DNA of 64,000 nucleotides from JACMNW01 sp031413495 (GTDB lineage: Bacteria; Pseudomonadota; Alphaproteobacteria; Rhodobacterales; Rhodobacteraceae), in contig JANOFE010000030.1 in assembly GCA_031413495.1 (NCBI GenBank), positions 1-64,000 of the forward strand, written 5' to 3'. The first letter of the stretch is position 1; each line of letters opens with the position of its first letter. Of the stretch, positions 8,171 to 17,058 are shown one piece after another. The notes beneath the pieces are model-generated. The model worked only from the letters and a program-made list of their open reading frames with translations, was not told where the DNA came from and searched no databases. Position numbers and translations under genes: made by a program.

Positions 8171-8596
8171 ATGTCTAAACTAACGCTGGGGTCGCACCCC
8201 TATCTTCTAGGGTTTGAACAGCTGGAACGGCTGGTTGAGCGCACCGCAAAAACGGCTTCAGAAGGTTATCCCCCGTTCAATATCGAGGCTGTGGCCGAAA
8301 ACGCCTACCGCATCACGCTGGCTGTGGCCGGGTTTGACGAAGCGGATTTGGCGATTACCGTTGAGGATCGCCAGCTTGTGATCCGTGGTCGGCAGGGCGA
8401 CGAAGACACAGGTCGCGTTTTCTTGCACCGGGGCATTGCCGCACGCGCATTTCAGCGTAGTTTTGTACTGGCCGAAGGTGTCGAAGTGGCCGGGGCATCA
8501 ATGGAAAACGGCCTGTTGCATCTGGATTTGCAGAGGTCTGTTCCCGATGCTGTGGTGCAGACGATCAAAATTGGTCGCAAGGCAGGAGAGAAATGA
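8171..8596 (+). CDS. Small heat-shock protein, Hsp20/IbpA family
   Basis: A 141-residue alpha-crystallin-domain chaperone that holds unfolding proteins for later refolding by DnaK/ClpB. Visible features: an N-terminal arm with HPYLLGFEQLERLVERT, typical of the IbpA class, PPFNIEAVAENAYRITLAVAGF opening the crystallin domain, and a C-terminal strand MENGLLHLDLQRSVPD. The classical I-X-I tail is replaced by TIKIGRK. I use the ATG at 8171 because it begins the conserved arm. The sigma-32-like promoter upstream fits heat induction. The stop overlaps the DUF1150 start by 4 bases. Confidence 0.93.
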   Translation: MSKLTLGSHPYLLGFEQLERLVERTAKTASEGYPPFNIEAVAENAYRITLAVAGFDEADLAITVEDRQLVIRGRQGDEDTGRVFLHRGIAARAFQRSFVLAEGVEVAGASMENGLLHLDLQRSVPDAVVQTIKIGRKAGEK

Positions 8597-8823
8597 TGAA
8601 TGTCAAATATGCCCCCTTAGGTGCTGACGCCGCCCGCATCGTTTATGTGCGCGAAGTGGCCGTGGCCGACCTGCCGCAAGCGTTGCAGGACGAGGCCGAA
8701 GGGCTGGAGACGCTGTTTGCCGTGCATTCGCCTGACGGCGCGCGTCTGGCGCTGGTGCGCGACAAGGCCATTGCCTTTGCACTGGCCCGCCAGAACGACA
8801 TGGCCCCGGTGTCTGTGCATTGA
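8593..8823 (+). CDS. DUF1150-family protein
   Basis: A 76-residue protein with VYVREVAVADLPQAL...LFAVHSPDGARLALVRDKAIAF, the signature of DUF1150, a small family regularly found behind hsp20 in alphaproteobacteria. It is coupled to hsp20 by an ATGA overlap and so is probably heat-induced. Its function is unknown. Confidence 0.85.
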   Translation: MMNVKYAPLGADAARIVYVREVAVADLPQALQDEAEGLETLFAVHSPDGARLALVRDKAIAFALARQNDMAPVSVH

Positions 8824-8842
8824 TTGCCTAGCGCGCAGCGCA

Positions 8843-9823
8843 TTACTGTTTTGCGGTGTGTACGGTTGGCTTGCGCCGGGATAACCCGCGGTAAGCGCGC
8901 GGAAGAAATGCATATTTGATCTGACCCATCAATGTAGGGGCCATATCGTCGGTGACACCAGTTGGAATATCACAGGGGCCGGGCACCCGAAACGTGCCAA
9001 AGGCGCGGTCGAACAGGGAAAATACTGTGGCATAATTGGTGTTAAACGCCTTTGGATCAACGGCGTGATGCCAGCGGTGCATGGCGGGGGACACGAAAAC
9101 CTTGCCAAGTGGCCCGAACGTCCATGGCAGATCGGCATGAATAAAATAGCCGTAATAGTGCCGCACGAGACTGTTCGACAAAACCACGATTGGCGGCATC
9201 CCAAGGATCAGCAAAACCCCTGAATCAATGGCAAAGGTGGTGATGCGGTTGATCGGATGAAATCGTTCCAGCGAAAACCATGTCATTTCGGTATCCGAAT
9301 GGTGCACAGCATGCGACGGCCATAGCAGCGGTGTGTGTTCCAGCCGATGCCGCCAGTAGCCAACAAAATCGCCGATAAAAACACCCAGAAAAATGGTCAA
9401 CGGCATCGGTAAGCTGGACCATGCCGCCGGTGAGACAAGGCGCAGATCTTGGGTTTGCACGACAGCATGCATGGCCTGTGAGGCGACGGTGATCAGCGGC
9501 ACAATCAACAGCAGGTTGAACAGCGAAATCTGAATATTCAGGTGCGATTCTGCAAAAGCGCGCTTCATGTCAGGCAACAAGTCCCGACGTTTGACCAGCA
9601 AACCCAAGGCCAAAAAGAACAGCGCGGGCCAAAGAAGGCTGCGGGCCGCACCCGAAAGGGCAGCCCAACTGTCAGTCAGAAACTGCGCAACCATCTGTAT
9701 CATATCACCGTCACCCCCAACCGCTTTGTCACGCAGCAACCGATTGGCCCGTTGTCGCGCCGATTGCACCCGTTCAAGCAACGAACTGCGGTAAAAATGA
9801 GGAATGGACGTGGCTTTTCGCAT
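8843..9823 (-). CDS. Sterol desaturase / fatty-acid hydroxylase family membrane enzyme
   Basis: A di-iron membrane hydroxylase of about 326 residues. The eight-histidine signature is visible as HRLEH, HAVHH and HRWHH, between hydrophobic segments (LLWPALFFLALGLLV, LFNLLLIVPLITVA). Family members hydroxylate or desaturate lipid-like substrates; the substrate here is unknown. The start is uncertain. The frame is open to 9940, but that N-terminus overlaps the sulfate gene end. ATG at 9823 (MRKATSIPHF) is my choice and ATG at 9703 (MIQMVAQF) is possible. Confidence 0.8.
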   Translation of the reverse strand: MRKATSIPHFYRSSLLERVQSARQRANRLLRDKAVGGDGDMIQMVAQFLTDSWAALSGAARSLLWPALFFLALGLLVKRRDLLPDMKRAFAESHLNIQISLFNLLLIVPLITVASQAMHAVVQTQDLRLVSPAAWSSLPMPLTIFLGVFIGDFVGYWRHRLEHTPLLWPSHAVHHSDTEMTWFSLERFHPINRITTFAIDSGVLLILGMPPIVVLSNSLVRHYYGYFIHADLPWTFGPLGKVFVSPAMHRWHHAVDPKAFNTNYATVFSLFDRAFGTFRVPGPCDIPTGVTDDMAPTLMGQIKYAFLPRAYRGLSRRKPTVHTAKQ

Positions 9824-9929
9824 CCACAGGATGAGAAATGCCACGCGCCAGAGGACGCAGTAATTTTTACACAGGGTAGACGCTAAAACAGGTGGCCCAC
9901 CGTGCCACTTGTTTTGTTGAAACGTTGGT

Positions 9930-11636
9930 TTAGCCGCCAATCAGGCCCATTTGTTCCAGTTTCAGGATCACCTGATGCGCGCAGTGATCGACATCGACAT
10001 TTTCGGTATCCACCACAATCTCGGCTTTCGTGGGCACTTCGTAGGGGTCTGAAATACCGGTGAATTCCTTGATCTTGCCTTCGCGGGCCAGTTTATAAAG
10101 GCCCTTGCGGTCGCGGCGTTCGCATTCTTCTACGCTGGTCGCGACATGCACCTCGATGAAGGCACCAAACGCCTCGATCATCTCGCGCACGGCGCGGCGG
10201 GTGGCGGTGTAGGGGGCGATCGGCGCACAGATGGCGATACCGCCGTTTTTGGTGATTTCAGACGCCACATAACCGATGCGCTTGATGTTGATATCGCGGT
10301 GTTCTTTGCTGAACCCCAGCTCGGATGACAGATGCTTGCGCACGACGTCGCCGTCCAGCAGGGTAACCGGGCGTCCACCCATTTCCATCAGCTTGACCAT
10401 AAGCGCGTTGGCGATGGTGGATTTGCCAGAGCCGCTGAGGCCGGTGAAAAACACCGTGAAGCCCTGCTTGTTGCGCGCGGGTGAGGTTTTGCGTAGCTGC
10501 ACAACCACCTCGGGAAAAGAAAACCATTCCGGTATGTCGATGCCTTCGCGCAGGCGGCGGCGCAGTTCTGTGCCGGAAATATCCAACACGGTGGACCCTT
10601 CCGGCACCTCGTTGGCCGGATAATACTGTGCTTTTTCCTGCACATAGACCATGTGTTTGAAATCTACCATGGTGACGCCAATTTCCGCCTCATGTTCTTT
10701 GAACAGAACCTGCGCGTCGTAGGGGCCGTAGAAATCTTGGCCCGCCGAGTTTTTGCCGGGGCCCGCGTGATCGCGACCCACGATGAAATGGGTGCAGCCG
10801 TGGTTGCGCCGGATGATGCCGTGCCAAACGGCTTCGCGCGGGCCTGCCATGCGCATGGCAAGGTTCAGAAGGCTCATCGCGGTGGTCGATTGCGGGTACT
10901 TGTCCAACACCGCCTCGTAGCAGCGCACGCGGGTAAAATGGTCGACATCGCCGGGTTTGGTCATGCCAACAACCGGGTGGATCAGCAGGTTCGCCTCTGC
11001 TTCACGTGCGGCGCGGAACGTCAGTTCCTGATGCGCGCGGTGCAGGGGGTTGCGGGTTTGGAACGCCACGATCTTGCGCCAGCCCAATTTGCGGAAATAA
11101 GCGCGCAGTTCGTTTGGTGTATCGCGCCGCGCCTTGAAATCGTAATGCACCGGCTGCTGGATGCCGGTGATCGGGCCGCCAAGATACACCGCACCCGCCT
11201 GATTGTGCAGGTAGTTGACAGCAGGGTGGGCCAAATCATCGGCACCGTAGACCATTTCGGCCTCACGTTGCTTGTTCGGCAGCCATTTGTCGGTGACGGA
11301 CAGGATGGCCAGGATCACACCTTCGGCGTCGCGCAGGGCAATGTCTTGGCCGGGTTCGATTTTGTCGGCAAAGGCTTGGGTGACGTCCAGATTGATCGGC
11401 ATGGGCCACAGGTTGCCGTCTGCAAGCCGCATGTTTTCCACGACGCTGTTGGTATCAGCCTCTGACAAAAAGCCCTTCAATGGGTAAAAGCCACCGTTCA
11501 TCAGCAGTTCCAGATCACAGACCTGCCGCGCGGTCAGATCCCACGACGGCAGATTTCCCGCCTCGACTTTCAGCTTTAGCGCGGAATCGTGCGAGACATA
11601 AAGTTCAGGGATTGGAACGAGGTTGGACAAGGTCAT
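9930..11636 (-). CDS. Bifunctional sulfate adenylyltransferase / adenylylsulfate kinase
   Basis: A 568-residue fusion that activates sulfate. The N-terminal ATP sulfurylase forms APS from sulfate and ATP, and the C-terminal kinase phosphorylates APS to PAPS. The sulfurylase motifs QTRNPLHRAHQE and GRDHAGPG are intact. The kinase P-loop GLSGSGKST is followed by LLDGDVVRKHLSSELGFS and ICAPIAPY. PAPS feeds cysteine synthesis and sulfation; a sulfotransferase is encoded at 20824. Upstream of the start is a GCAGGG/CCCTGC hairpin (11667-11682) followed in the coding direction by a T-run; its role is unclear. Confidence 0.96.
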   Translation of the reverse strand: MTLSNLVPIPELYVSHDSALKLKVEAGNLPSWDLTARQVCDLELLMNGGFYPLKGFLSEADTNSVVENMRLADGNLWPMPINLDVTQAFADKIEPGQDIALRDAEGVILAILSVTDKWLPNKQREAEMVYGADDLAHPAVNYLHNQAGAVYLGGPITGIQQPVHYDFKARRDTPNELRAYFRKLGWRKIVAFQTRNPLHRAHQELTFRAAREAEANLLIHPVVGMTKPGDVDHFTRVRCYEAVLDKYPQSTTAMSLLNLAMRMAGPREAVWHGIIRRNHGCTHFIVGRDHAGPGKNSAGQDFYGPYDAQVLFKEHEAEIGVTMVDFKHMVYVQEKAQYYPANEVPEGSTVLDISGTELRRRLREGIDIPEWFSFPEVVVQLRKTSPARNKQGFTVFFTGLSGSGKSTIANALMVKLMEMGGRPVTLLDGDVVRKHLSSELGFSKEHRDINIKRIGYVASEITKNGGIAICAPIAPYTATRRAVREMIEAFGAFIEVHVATSVEECERRDRKGLYKLAREGKIKEFTGISDPYEVPTKAEIVVDTENVDVDHCAHQVILKLEQMGLIGG

Positions 11637-11816
11637 CGCTTACTCACTTTTTCAAAAATTAGTATGGCAGGGTTTTCCCTGCACTCGCGCGGGGCTTTAG
11701 CGCGTCAATGCGGCGAAATTCAAGCAAATGCTGCAAATGCAAAGAAGAAAGAGCGATATTTCCAGTGGTTGTTGCTGTGGATGGGCAAATATTCGCTTGG
11801 GCATCATTTTGCAGGA

Positions 11817-12764
11817 TCAGTGTTCCGTGCCCGACAAGAATTTTTCCGCATCTAGCGCCGCCATGCACCCCATGCCCGCCGATGTCACCGCCTGGCGGTA
11901 GATGTGGTCGGTTAAATCCCCTGCGGCAAACACACCCGGAATAGCGGTGCGAGTCGACCCTGCTTCGACCTGCACATAGCCGCCGGAATGCAGCGGCAAC
12001 TGGTCTTTCACCAATTCCGATGCGGGGGCATGGCCGATCGCCACAAAGAAGCCGTGGCACGGCACATCTTTGACCTCGCCGGTTTTCAGGTTGCGGGTGC
12101 GCACGGCGGTGACCGATGATGGCAAGTCGGTGCCCAGAACTTCGATCACTTCGCTATCCCATTGCATCACGATCTTTGGATGTTTGAACAACCGGTCTTG
12201 CATGATCTTTTCCGCCCGCAGCGTACCCCGGCGGTGGATCAGGGTAACTTTGGTGGCAAAATTGGTCAGGAAAAGCGCCTCTTCCACTGCCGTATTGCCG
12301 CCGCCGATCACCACCACCTCTTTGCCGCGATAGAAAAATCCGTCACAGGTGGCGCAGGCCGATACGCCAAAGCCCTTGAATTTTTCTTCTGACGGCAGGC
12401 CCAGCCATTTGGCCTGCGCCCCGGTGGCAAGGATTACCGCGTCGGCGGTAAAGGTGATGCCAGAATCCGCTTGCGCCACAAATGGCCGCTTTGACAGATC
12501 AAGGCTGCTGATATGATCGGATATCACCTCCGCCCCCATCGCCGTGGCATGCGCTTCCATCCGCACCATCAGATCGGGGCCCATGACATGCGTGTCACCG
12601 GGCCAGTTTTCCACCTCGGTTGTGATCGTCAACTGCCCGCCCGGCTGAATGCCCTGCACCAAAATGGGGTTCAGCATGGCGCGTGCTGCGTATACGGCGG
12701 CGGTATAGCCCGCCGGGCCAGAGCCGATGATCAAAACCTTTGTGTGCCGTGTATCCGCCATCAT
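11817..12764 (-). CDS. trxB: Thioredoxin reductase
   Basis: A 315-residue NADPH-dependent flavoprotein that keeps thioredoxin reduced in the cytosol. The FAD motif GSGPAGY lies near residue 13, the redox pair is in CATCDG, and the NADPH fold is GGGNTAVEEA. The C-terminal FAD signature VFAAGDLTDHIYRQA is also visible. The gene is divergent from an Lrp/AsnC regulator across a 183-base gap, an arrangement that suggests shared control. Confidence 0.96.
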   Translation of the reverse strand: MMADTRHTKVLIIGSGPAGYTAAVYAARAMLNPILVQGIQPGGQLTITTEVENWPGDTHVMGPDLMVRMEAHATAMGAEVISDHISSLDLSKRPFVAQADSGITFTADAVILATGAQAKWLGLPSEEKFKGFGVSACATCDGFFYRGKEVVVIGGGNTAVEEALFLTNFATKVTLIHRRGTLRAEKIMQDRLFKHPKIVMQWDSEVIEVLGTDLPSSVTAVRTRNLKTGEVKDVPCHGFFVAIGHAPASELVKDQLPLHSGGYVQVEAGSTRTAIPGVFAAGDLTDHIYRQAVTSAGMGCMAALDAEKFLSGTEH

Positions 12765-12871
12765 AGCCCCCAGAATCTACCGAAGGCTGATATATGGTGG
12801 GATCACGGTGGCGGAAAGCCCCAGCGCCGCCGTTGCGCAAAGCTGGCGTATTTGTGATGCGATGCGTTAAT

Positions 12872-12901
12872 TTATTGCGCAGTTGTGAAACATTATTGCG
12901 C
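12872..12901. promoter_or_regulatory. Candidate Lrp-type operator: direct repeat in the trxB/lrp divergent region
   Basis: TTATTGCGC occurs at 12872-12880 and again at 12893-12901, with start points 21 bases (two helical turns) apart. It lies in the divergent trxB-lrp gap, close to the regulator start. The spacing suits a multimeric Lrp-family protein. Autoregulation is an inference from position. Confidence 0.35.
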
Positions 12902-12947
12902 GGCGCGGCGCAAACCCCTACATTCCGCCCCGAAATGGGAGAATGAA

Positions 12948-13448
12948 ATGTCCGCATCCAAGCTTGACCCCATTGATCGCCAAATCCTTGCCGAATTGCA
13001 GGCCGACGGGCGGATGACCAATGTGGAACTGGCCAAACGGGTGGGCATTTCCGCGCCACCCTGTCTGCGCCGGGTGCGGACGCTGGAAGAGGCCGGGTAT
13101 ATCAACGGCTATCACGCCGATATCAACGCCCGCGAAATGGGCTTTGAAGTGCAGGTATTTGCGATGGTGCGGTTGCGCAGTCAGGCCGAAGTGGATCTTT
13201 CCGCGTTTGAGAAACGCTGCCGCGAGTGGCCGCTGGTGCGTGAATGCCATATGCTGAACGGCGAGATTGATTTCATTCTGAAATGCGTGGCACCCGATCT
13301 GTCAACATTTCAGAATTTTCTGACCGAAGGGCTGACATCAGCAGACAATGTGGCGTCGGTGAAAACCAGTCTGGTGATCCGTTGTGCCAAGGACGCGCCG
13401 GGATTGCCGTTTGACGTGCTGGAAGCGCGGTTGAAGAAAACTGCGTGA
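12948..13448 (+). CDS. Lrp/AsnC-family transcriptional regulator
   Basis: A 166-residue regulator. It has an N-terminal winged helix-turn-helix (LDPIDRQILAELQADGRMTN, then VELAKRVGISAPPCLRRVR) and a C-terminal RAM ligand domain (FEVQVFAMVRLR, CHMLNGEIDFILKCVAPD). Such proteins respond to amino acids. The start at 12948 has GGGAGAATGAA upstream. The gene is divergent from trxB. Confidence 0.93.
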   Translation: MSASKLDPIDRQILAELQADGRMTNVELAKRVGISAPPCLRRVRTLEEAGYINGYHADINAREMGFEVQVFAMVRLRSQAEVDLSAFEKRCREWPLVRECHMLNGEIDFILKCVAPDLSTFQNFLTEGLTSADNVASVKTSLVIRCAKDAPGLPFDVLEARLKKTA

Positions 13449-13465
13449 GTTTGAGCATCACCGCC

Positions 13466-13521
13466 AAAAAAGGAAAAGGCGGCCCCTTAACGATGTGCCA
13501 GAGAACACATCAAGGCCGCCT
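13466..13521 (-). terminator. Long-stem terminator, minus strand
   Basis: AGGCGGCC (13477-13484) pairs perfectly with GGCCGCCT (13514-13521), and inside it GATGTG pairs with CACATC (13492-13497/13506-13511). Read on the minus strand the stem is followed by TTTTCCTTTTTT. It therefore terminates minus-strand transcripts coming from 13522-14018, and is convergent with the Lrp gene. Confidence 0.65.
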
Positions 13522-13859
13522 CACCCGAGCAACAACCCAAATTCAGCCCTGAGAGACCAAAATCGGAGCGGTCATGGTGCCGATCCATCGCTGGATCATT
13601 TGCACCGTTACCCGCCAGCTTCACATAGATACACCATCATTAGTGAACAAGGCGTAAATGCGGCATTGTTCCCAATTCACGACAAAACCTTGGTCCCGTG
13701 GCACATTTACGCCAATCTTGGCGGAAGATTGCCGACAAAAATCCCAATAATCGCAAGACTTTGCCAGATTTGGTCGATAATGGCCCCGCTCATCAGACCG
13801 AAAAGCAACCGAATCATGCTGCGGCGCAGAAGGTGCGCGTTTCATGATCTTTGCCCCGT
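13522..13859. other. Gap with no confident gene; possible 36-residue membrane peptide on minus strand
   Basis: No recognisable gene lies in these 338 bases. On the minus strand, 13707-13817 could encode a 36-residue hydrophobic peptide starting MIRLLFGLMSGAIID, one membrane helix, but there is no convincing ribosome site. A minus-strand transcript is suggested by the small gene at 13860-14018 and the terminator at 13466-13521, so the stretch may be its 3' region or a small RNA. Confidence 0.3.
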
Positions 13860-14018
13860 TCAGCGTGCTGCCGCCGCCTTTGGTTTCGGCGGAACCTGCA
13901 TTTGAATATGTTTGAAAGCAAATGGCCGCATTTTTGACCCGCGCTGCCAAGGCAGTGTCAGATCAGCCGTTTTGCTGGCGTCGATCACAGAAGTCAGCCA
14001 GCGGCGGTGTTTGATCAT
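13860..14018 (-). CDS. Small conserved-looking basic protein (52 aa)
   Basis: A short gene reading MIKHRRWLTSVIDASKTADL and ending in a basic, Pro/Ala-rich tail. It has a strong ribosome site (AAGGA, 8 bases before the ATG), coding-like codon use and a downstream minus-strand terminator. Its layout (basic start, SVI, then PWQRG followed by basic residues) resembles short hypothetical proteins I recall from Rhodobacterales, but I cannot name a family. The function is unknown. Confidence 0.6.
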   Translation of the reverse strand: MIKHRRWLTSVIDASKTADLTLPWQRGSKMRPFAFKHIQMQVPPKPKAAAAR

Positions 14019-14266
14019 GGTAAGCGTCCTTTTCGGATATCTTGATGATCTTGCAACTATGACAGCCCATTGCGGCGGGTCTTTGGCTATTAAAATGGAA
14101 ACAATCACGCTCTGATTGGTGACAACAGGGTTTTCAGGGTTGTAGAAACCGCAGACCTAAACTCATGAAATAATTCATATTTGTTTAAGAATGGAAAGCG
14201 GTGAGCAGCTATTGTTTCCAAAATTGCGGCAAAGAGGGGGCAAGAGTTGCCAAATTTCTGCCCTTG

Positions 14267-15019
14267 TTACAGCCGGATCGCCGAAATCAATCGACCATAG
14301 TCGGCCTCGCCTGCATGGGTGGTGCGGCGATAGGAATAGAACCGACCGGGATCGCTGTAGGTGCAATGGCGCGTCCATTCCGCGTGGCCGACACCGGCCG
14401 CGCGCAGGCAGTGCAGCCCGAATGCGGGCAGATCGAACAGAAATCGGTCGCCCGCCCCTTTTGCAAAGAAGCGGGCATTGGCGGCGTCTTCTGCAAGGAA
14501 AGATTCGATGAATTCAGGGCCAATCTCATAGGCGGATTGGCTGATGGAGGGGCCGATGACCGCGCTGATGTTTGCGCGGTTCGCACCAAGGTTTTCCATC
14601 GCTGCTATCGTGGCTTCAAGCACGCCGTCTCTGGCCCCGCGCCATCCTGCGTGGGCGGCACCGATGACTTGTGCCTTTGGGTCGGCAAACAGCACCGGTT
14701 GGCAATCGGCGGTCAGCACGCCAAGCACAAGCCCCGGCGTTGCCGTTACCATAGCGTCGGCCGTTGGGCGATCGGCGAACGGTGCTGACAGCGTGACCAC
14801 ATCTGCCGAATGGGTTTGCGTGATGGTCAGCAGATGATCCGCGTCCACCTGCAGGGCCGCAGCCACGCGGGCGCGGTTGATCGCCACCACTTCGGACAGA
14901 TCACTTGACCCCGGCCCACAGTTCAGCCCGTGGAAAATACCGGATGATGCCCCCCCCTTGCGGGTAAAGAAGCCGTGGCGCAGCGGTGCAAGGGCATCGG
15001 CGGTGATGATTTCAAGCAT
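14267..15019 (-). CDS. pgeF: Peptidoglycan editing factor PgeF (YfiH/laccase-domain)
   Basis: A 250-residue protein of the YfiH family, formerly called polyphenol oxidase or multicopper laccase. It is now known as an amidase-type enzyme that removes wrongly inserted residues from peptidoglycan precursors in E. coli. The conserved zinc-site residues are visible in THSADVV, LTADCQPVLF and AAHAGWRG, and the family end RRTTHAGEADYGRLI is intact. It directly abuts the midA-like gene upstream (stop 15020, start 15019), in an operon with lgt. Confidence 0.9.
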   Translation of the reverse strand: MLEIITADALAPLRHGFFTRKGGASSGIFHGLNCGPGSSDLSEVVAINRARVAAALQVDADHLLTITQTHSADVVTLSAPFADRPTADAMVTATPGLVLGVLTADCQPVLFADPKAQVIGAAHAGWRGARDGVLEATIAAMENLGANRANISAVIGPSISQSAYEIGPEFIESFLAEDAANARFFAKGAGDRFLFDLPAFGLHCLRAAGVGHAEWTRHCTYSDPGRFYSYRRTTHAGEADYGRLISAIRL

Positions 15020-16075
15020 TCATTCAAACCCGGGCGGTGGCGGGAAATGCTGGGGATAAAGTGCCAACGCTTTAAACAGCGTTCCCATTTCTGCAGGGTC
15101 GGTCAAGCGCCGAGTTGCGAATAGGTGGTTTTGCAGGGCATCGCCGCTTAAGGATTGGGCAAGGCGATGCGCACGAGAGGTGATGCCAACGCGGTCAAGC
15201 CAAATGCCTTGGTCTGTCAATTTATGGCAAAGGCCCGGCCCGGCGGCCAAAGCAAGGGCTTCAAAATCGACATGGGCCGTCAGGTCTGCCTCGCCGGGGT
15301 TGGCAAGAGGGTCGTCCGGCGCATGCTTGCGCAGGGCTTGCAATGTATCGCCTTTTGATCGCCAACCACCGTAATCTATCAAGATCGCGGCACCCCCATA
15401 TCGGCGGATCATGGCGCCGATATGGGCGGCAATAGGGGCGGCCATCGGGCAGATTTCGATCAAAGTGCCAGACGGGTCTGATGCAAAACGAAAGTCAGGG
15501 CAGGGCAAGGGGTCTGACAGACCAAAGGTCAGCGCGCCTTTGCGCAGGCCCACCATGCGCTGGCGCCAACACGCCCCGTCCTGCTGAAACTGATTGATCG
15601 GCAAAGCATCAAAAAATTCATTGGCAAACAGATACAGCGGTTGATCGGGCAGGGCAGTGACCATCTCTGCCCAAGTGGGGTGATAGGGGCCAAGGGTTTT
15701 CTCCTGTTGGCCCCGCAAAACAGGGGACGCCTCTATCAACACAACCGATGCTGCGGCATGAAACCCAGGCACAGCTTTGGTGGCGCGCAGTACGTCGGCC
15801 ATGCAGGTGCCGCGACCGGGCCCCAGCTCGGCAAGCGTAAAGTGGGCAGGCGCGCCTTGATCCAGCCAAGTCTGTGCCAGACACAGGCCCAGCAGTTCAC
15901 CAAACATCTGGCTGATTTCAGGGGCAGTGATAAAATCGCCCGCAGCGCCGAACGGATCGCGCGTGCGGTAATACCCGTGGTCCGGGTGAAGCAGGCAGTC
16001 TGCCATATAGTCGGCCAAAGTGAGCGGTCCGGTGGCCCTGATCCGGCGGATCAGAAGGTCTTCAAGCGGGGTCAT
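15020..16075 (-). CDS. SAM-dependent methyltransferase, MidA/NDUFAF7 family
   Basis: A 351-residue class I methyltransferase of the COG1565 family. The mitochondrial homologue NDUFAF7 methylates an arginine in complex I; the bacterial substrate is not established. The signature FGAAGDFITAPEISQMFGEL precedes the SAM motif LAELGPGRGTCMADVLR. The start is at 16075 because its ATGA overlaps the lgt stop; the longer frame to 16411 is antisense noise inside lgt. It lies between lgt and pgeF in one operon. Confidence 0.9.
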   Translation of the reverse strand: MTPLEDLLIRRIRATGPLTLADYMADCLLHPDHGYYRTRDPFGAAGDFITAPEISQMFGELLGLCLAQTWLDQGAPAHFTLAELGPGRGTCMADVLRATKAVPGFHAAASVVLIEASPVLRGQQEKTLGPYHPTWAEMVTALPDQPLYLFANEFFDALPINQFQQDGACWRQRMVGLRKGALTFGLSDPLPCPDFRFASDPSGTLIEICPMAAPIAAHIGAMIRRYGGAAILIDYGGWRSKGDTLQALRKHAPDDPLANPGEADLTAHVDFEALALAAGPGLCHKLTDQGIWLDRVGITSRAHRLAQSLSGDALQNHLFATRRLTDPAEMGTLFKALALYPQHFPPPPGFE

Positions 16076-16947
16076 AGGCGCTTTGCACGAAGGATGAACC
16101 ACAGGCCAACCGCAACCATTGGCAAAGACAGAAGCTGCCCCATGGTCAGGCCAAAGCTGCCCACTTGCCACGCCAGTCCAAGCGGGTTGCCATCGGTTAT
16201 AAACTGCGCGTCGGGTTGGCGGAACAATTCCACGACAAACCGCGCCGCGCCGTAGCCTGCAAAGAACAGCCCGGCGGTTCGCCCCGGACGGGCAAGCCAG
16301 CCCCTGTGCCAGACCAGCCAGACCAGTACCGCCCCAAGCAACAGCCCCTCCAACGCGGCCTCGTAAAGCTGTGACGGGTGGCGCGCGCAGACATCCAGCA
16401 CGCCTGTGCATGCCTGTGCTGCATCACCGGGAAAGGCCACACCCCATGGCAGGGTGGTTGGGCGGCCCCACAGTTCGGCGTTGATGAAATTTGCAATGCG
16501 CCCCAGAAACAGACCGGGCGGCGTGGCCACGGCCATCAGATCGGCGGCCGACAGCATGGGGATTTTTTCACGCCTGCAAAAGACAAGCGCAGCCAGAACC
16601 ACACCCATAAAGCCGCCATGAAATGACATGCCGCCTTCCCAGACCCTTAAAATCTGCCAGGGATCGGTCAAGTATTGGGCGGGTTGATAAAACAGCACAT
16701 ATCCAATCCGCCCGCCCAAGACCACACCCAGAATAATCCAGGTCAGCAGGCGTTCCACCTGATCGGCGATCATCGGGGCTGCCATCGGCCAAAGCCGCGC
16801 CGTGCGGACCAGTTTCAGCATAATCTGCCAGGCGATCAGCAAGCCCGCGATATAGGCCAAAGCATACCAGCGCAGGGCAATCGTCACACCAAACAGTTCG
16901 ACCGAGAAAATCTCGGGCGCTACGTTGGGGAAGGGGATATAGGCCAT
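16072..16947 (-). CDS. lgt: Prolipoprotein diacylglyceryl transferase
   Basis: This inner-membrane enzyme transfers diacylglycerol from phosphatidylglycerol to the lipobox cysteine of prolipoproteins. The protein is 291 residues with about seven membrane helices. Signatures GGRIGYVLFY, GMSFHGGFMG, GRIANFINAELWGRPT and HPSQLYEAALEG are intact. I use the ATG at 16947 (MAYIPFP); a start at 16974 adds nine residues without support. A client lipoprotein is encoded at 51424. Confidence 0.95.
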   Translation of the reverse strand: MAYIPFPNVAPEIFSVELFGVTIALRWYALAYIAGLLIAWQIMLKLVRTARLWPMAAPMIADQVERLLTWIILGVVLGGRIGYVLFYQPAQYLTDPWQILRVWEGGMSFHGGFMGVVLAALVFCRREKIPMLSAADLMAVATPPGLFLGRIANFINAELWGRPTTLPWGVAFPGDAAQACTGVLDVCARHPSQLYEAALEGLLLGAVLVWLVWHRGWLARPGRTAGLFFAGYGAARFVVELFRQPDAQFITDGNPLGLAWQVGSFGLTMGQLLSLPMVAVGLWFILRAKRL

Positions 16948-17058
16948 GCGTGTCTCATTCTTTGGGGTGGCCAACTTGTCTGGTGGCCCTGCGTCGTTGT
17001 CAACCTTGTGCTGCGCGGCAGGTCAGACCATATAAGACCAAACGGATGAGGTGATCCT

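Noticed and set aside
11667..11682. GCAGGG/CCCTGC hairpin before the sulfate-activation gene as a riboswitch
   Set aside because: Only a 6-bp stem with no conserved riboswitch core; at most a small attenuator-like stem.
13495..13905. 136-codon plus-strand frame after the Lrp gene
   Set aside because: It starts inside the terminator stem, has no ribosome site, and is antisense to the better-supported small gene.
16076..16411. N-terminal extension of the MidA-like methyltransferase
   Set aside because: It overlaps lgt in another frame; the ATGA junction at 16072-16075 marks the real start.
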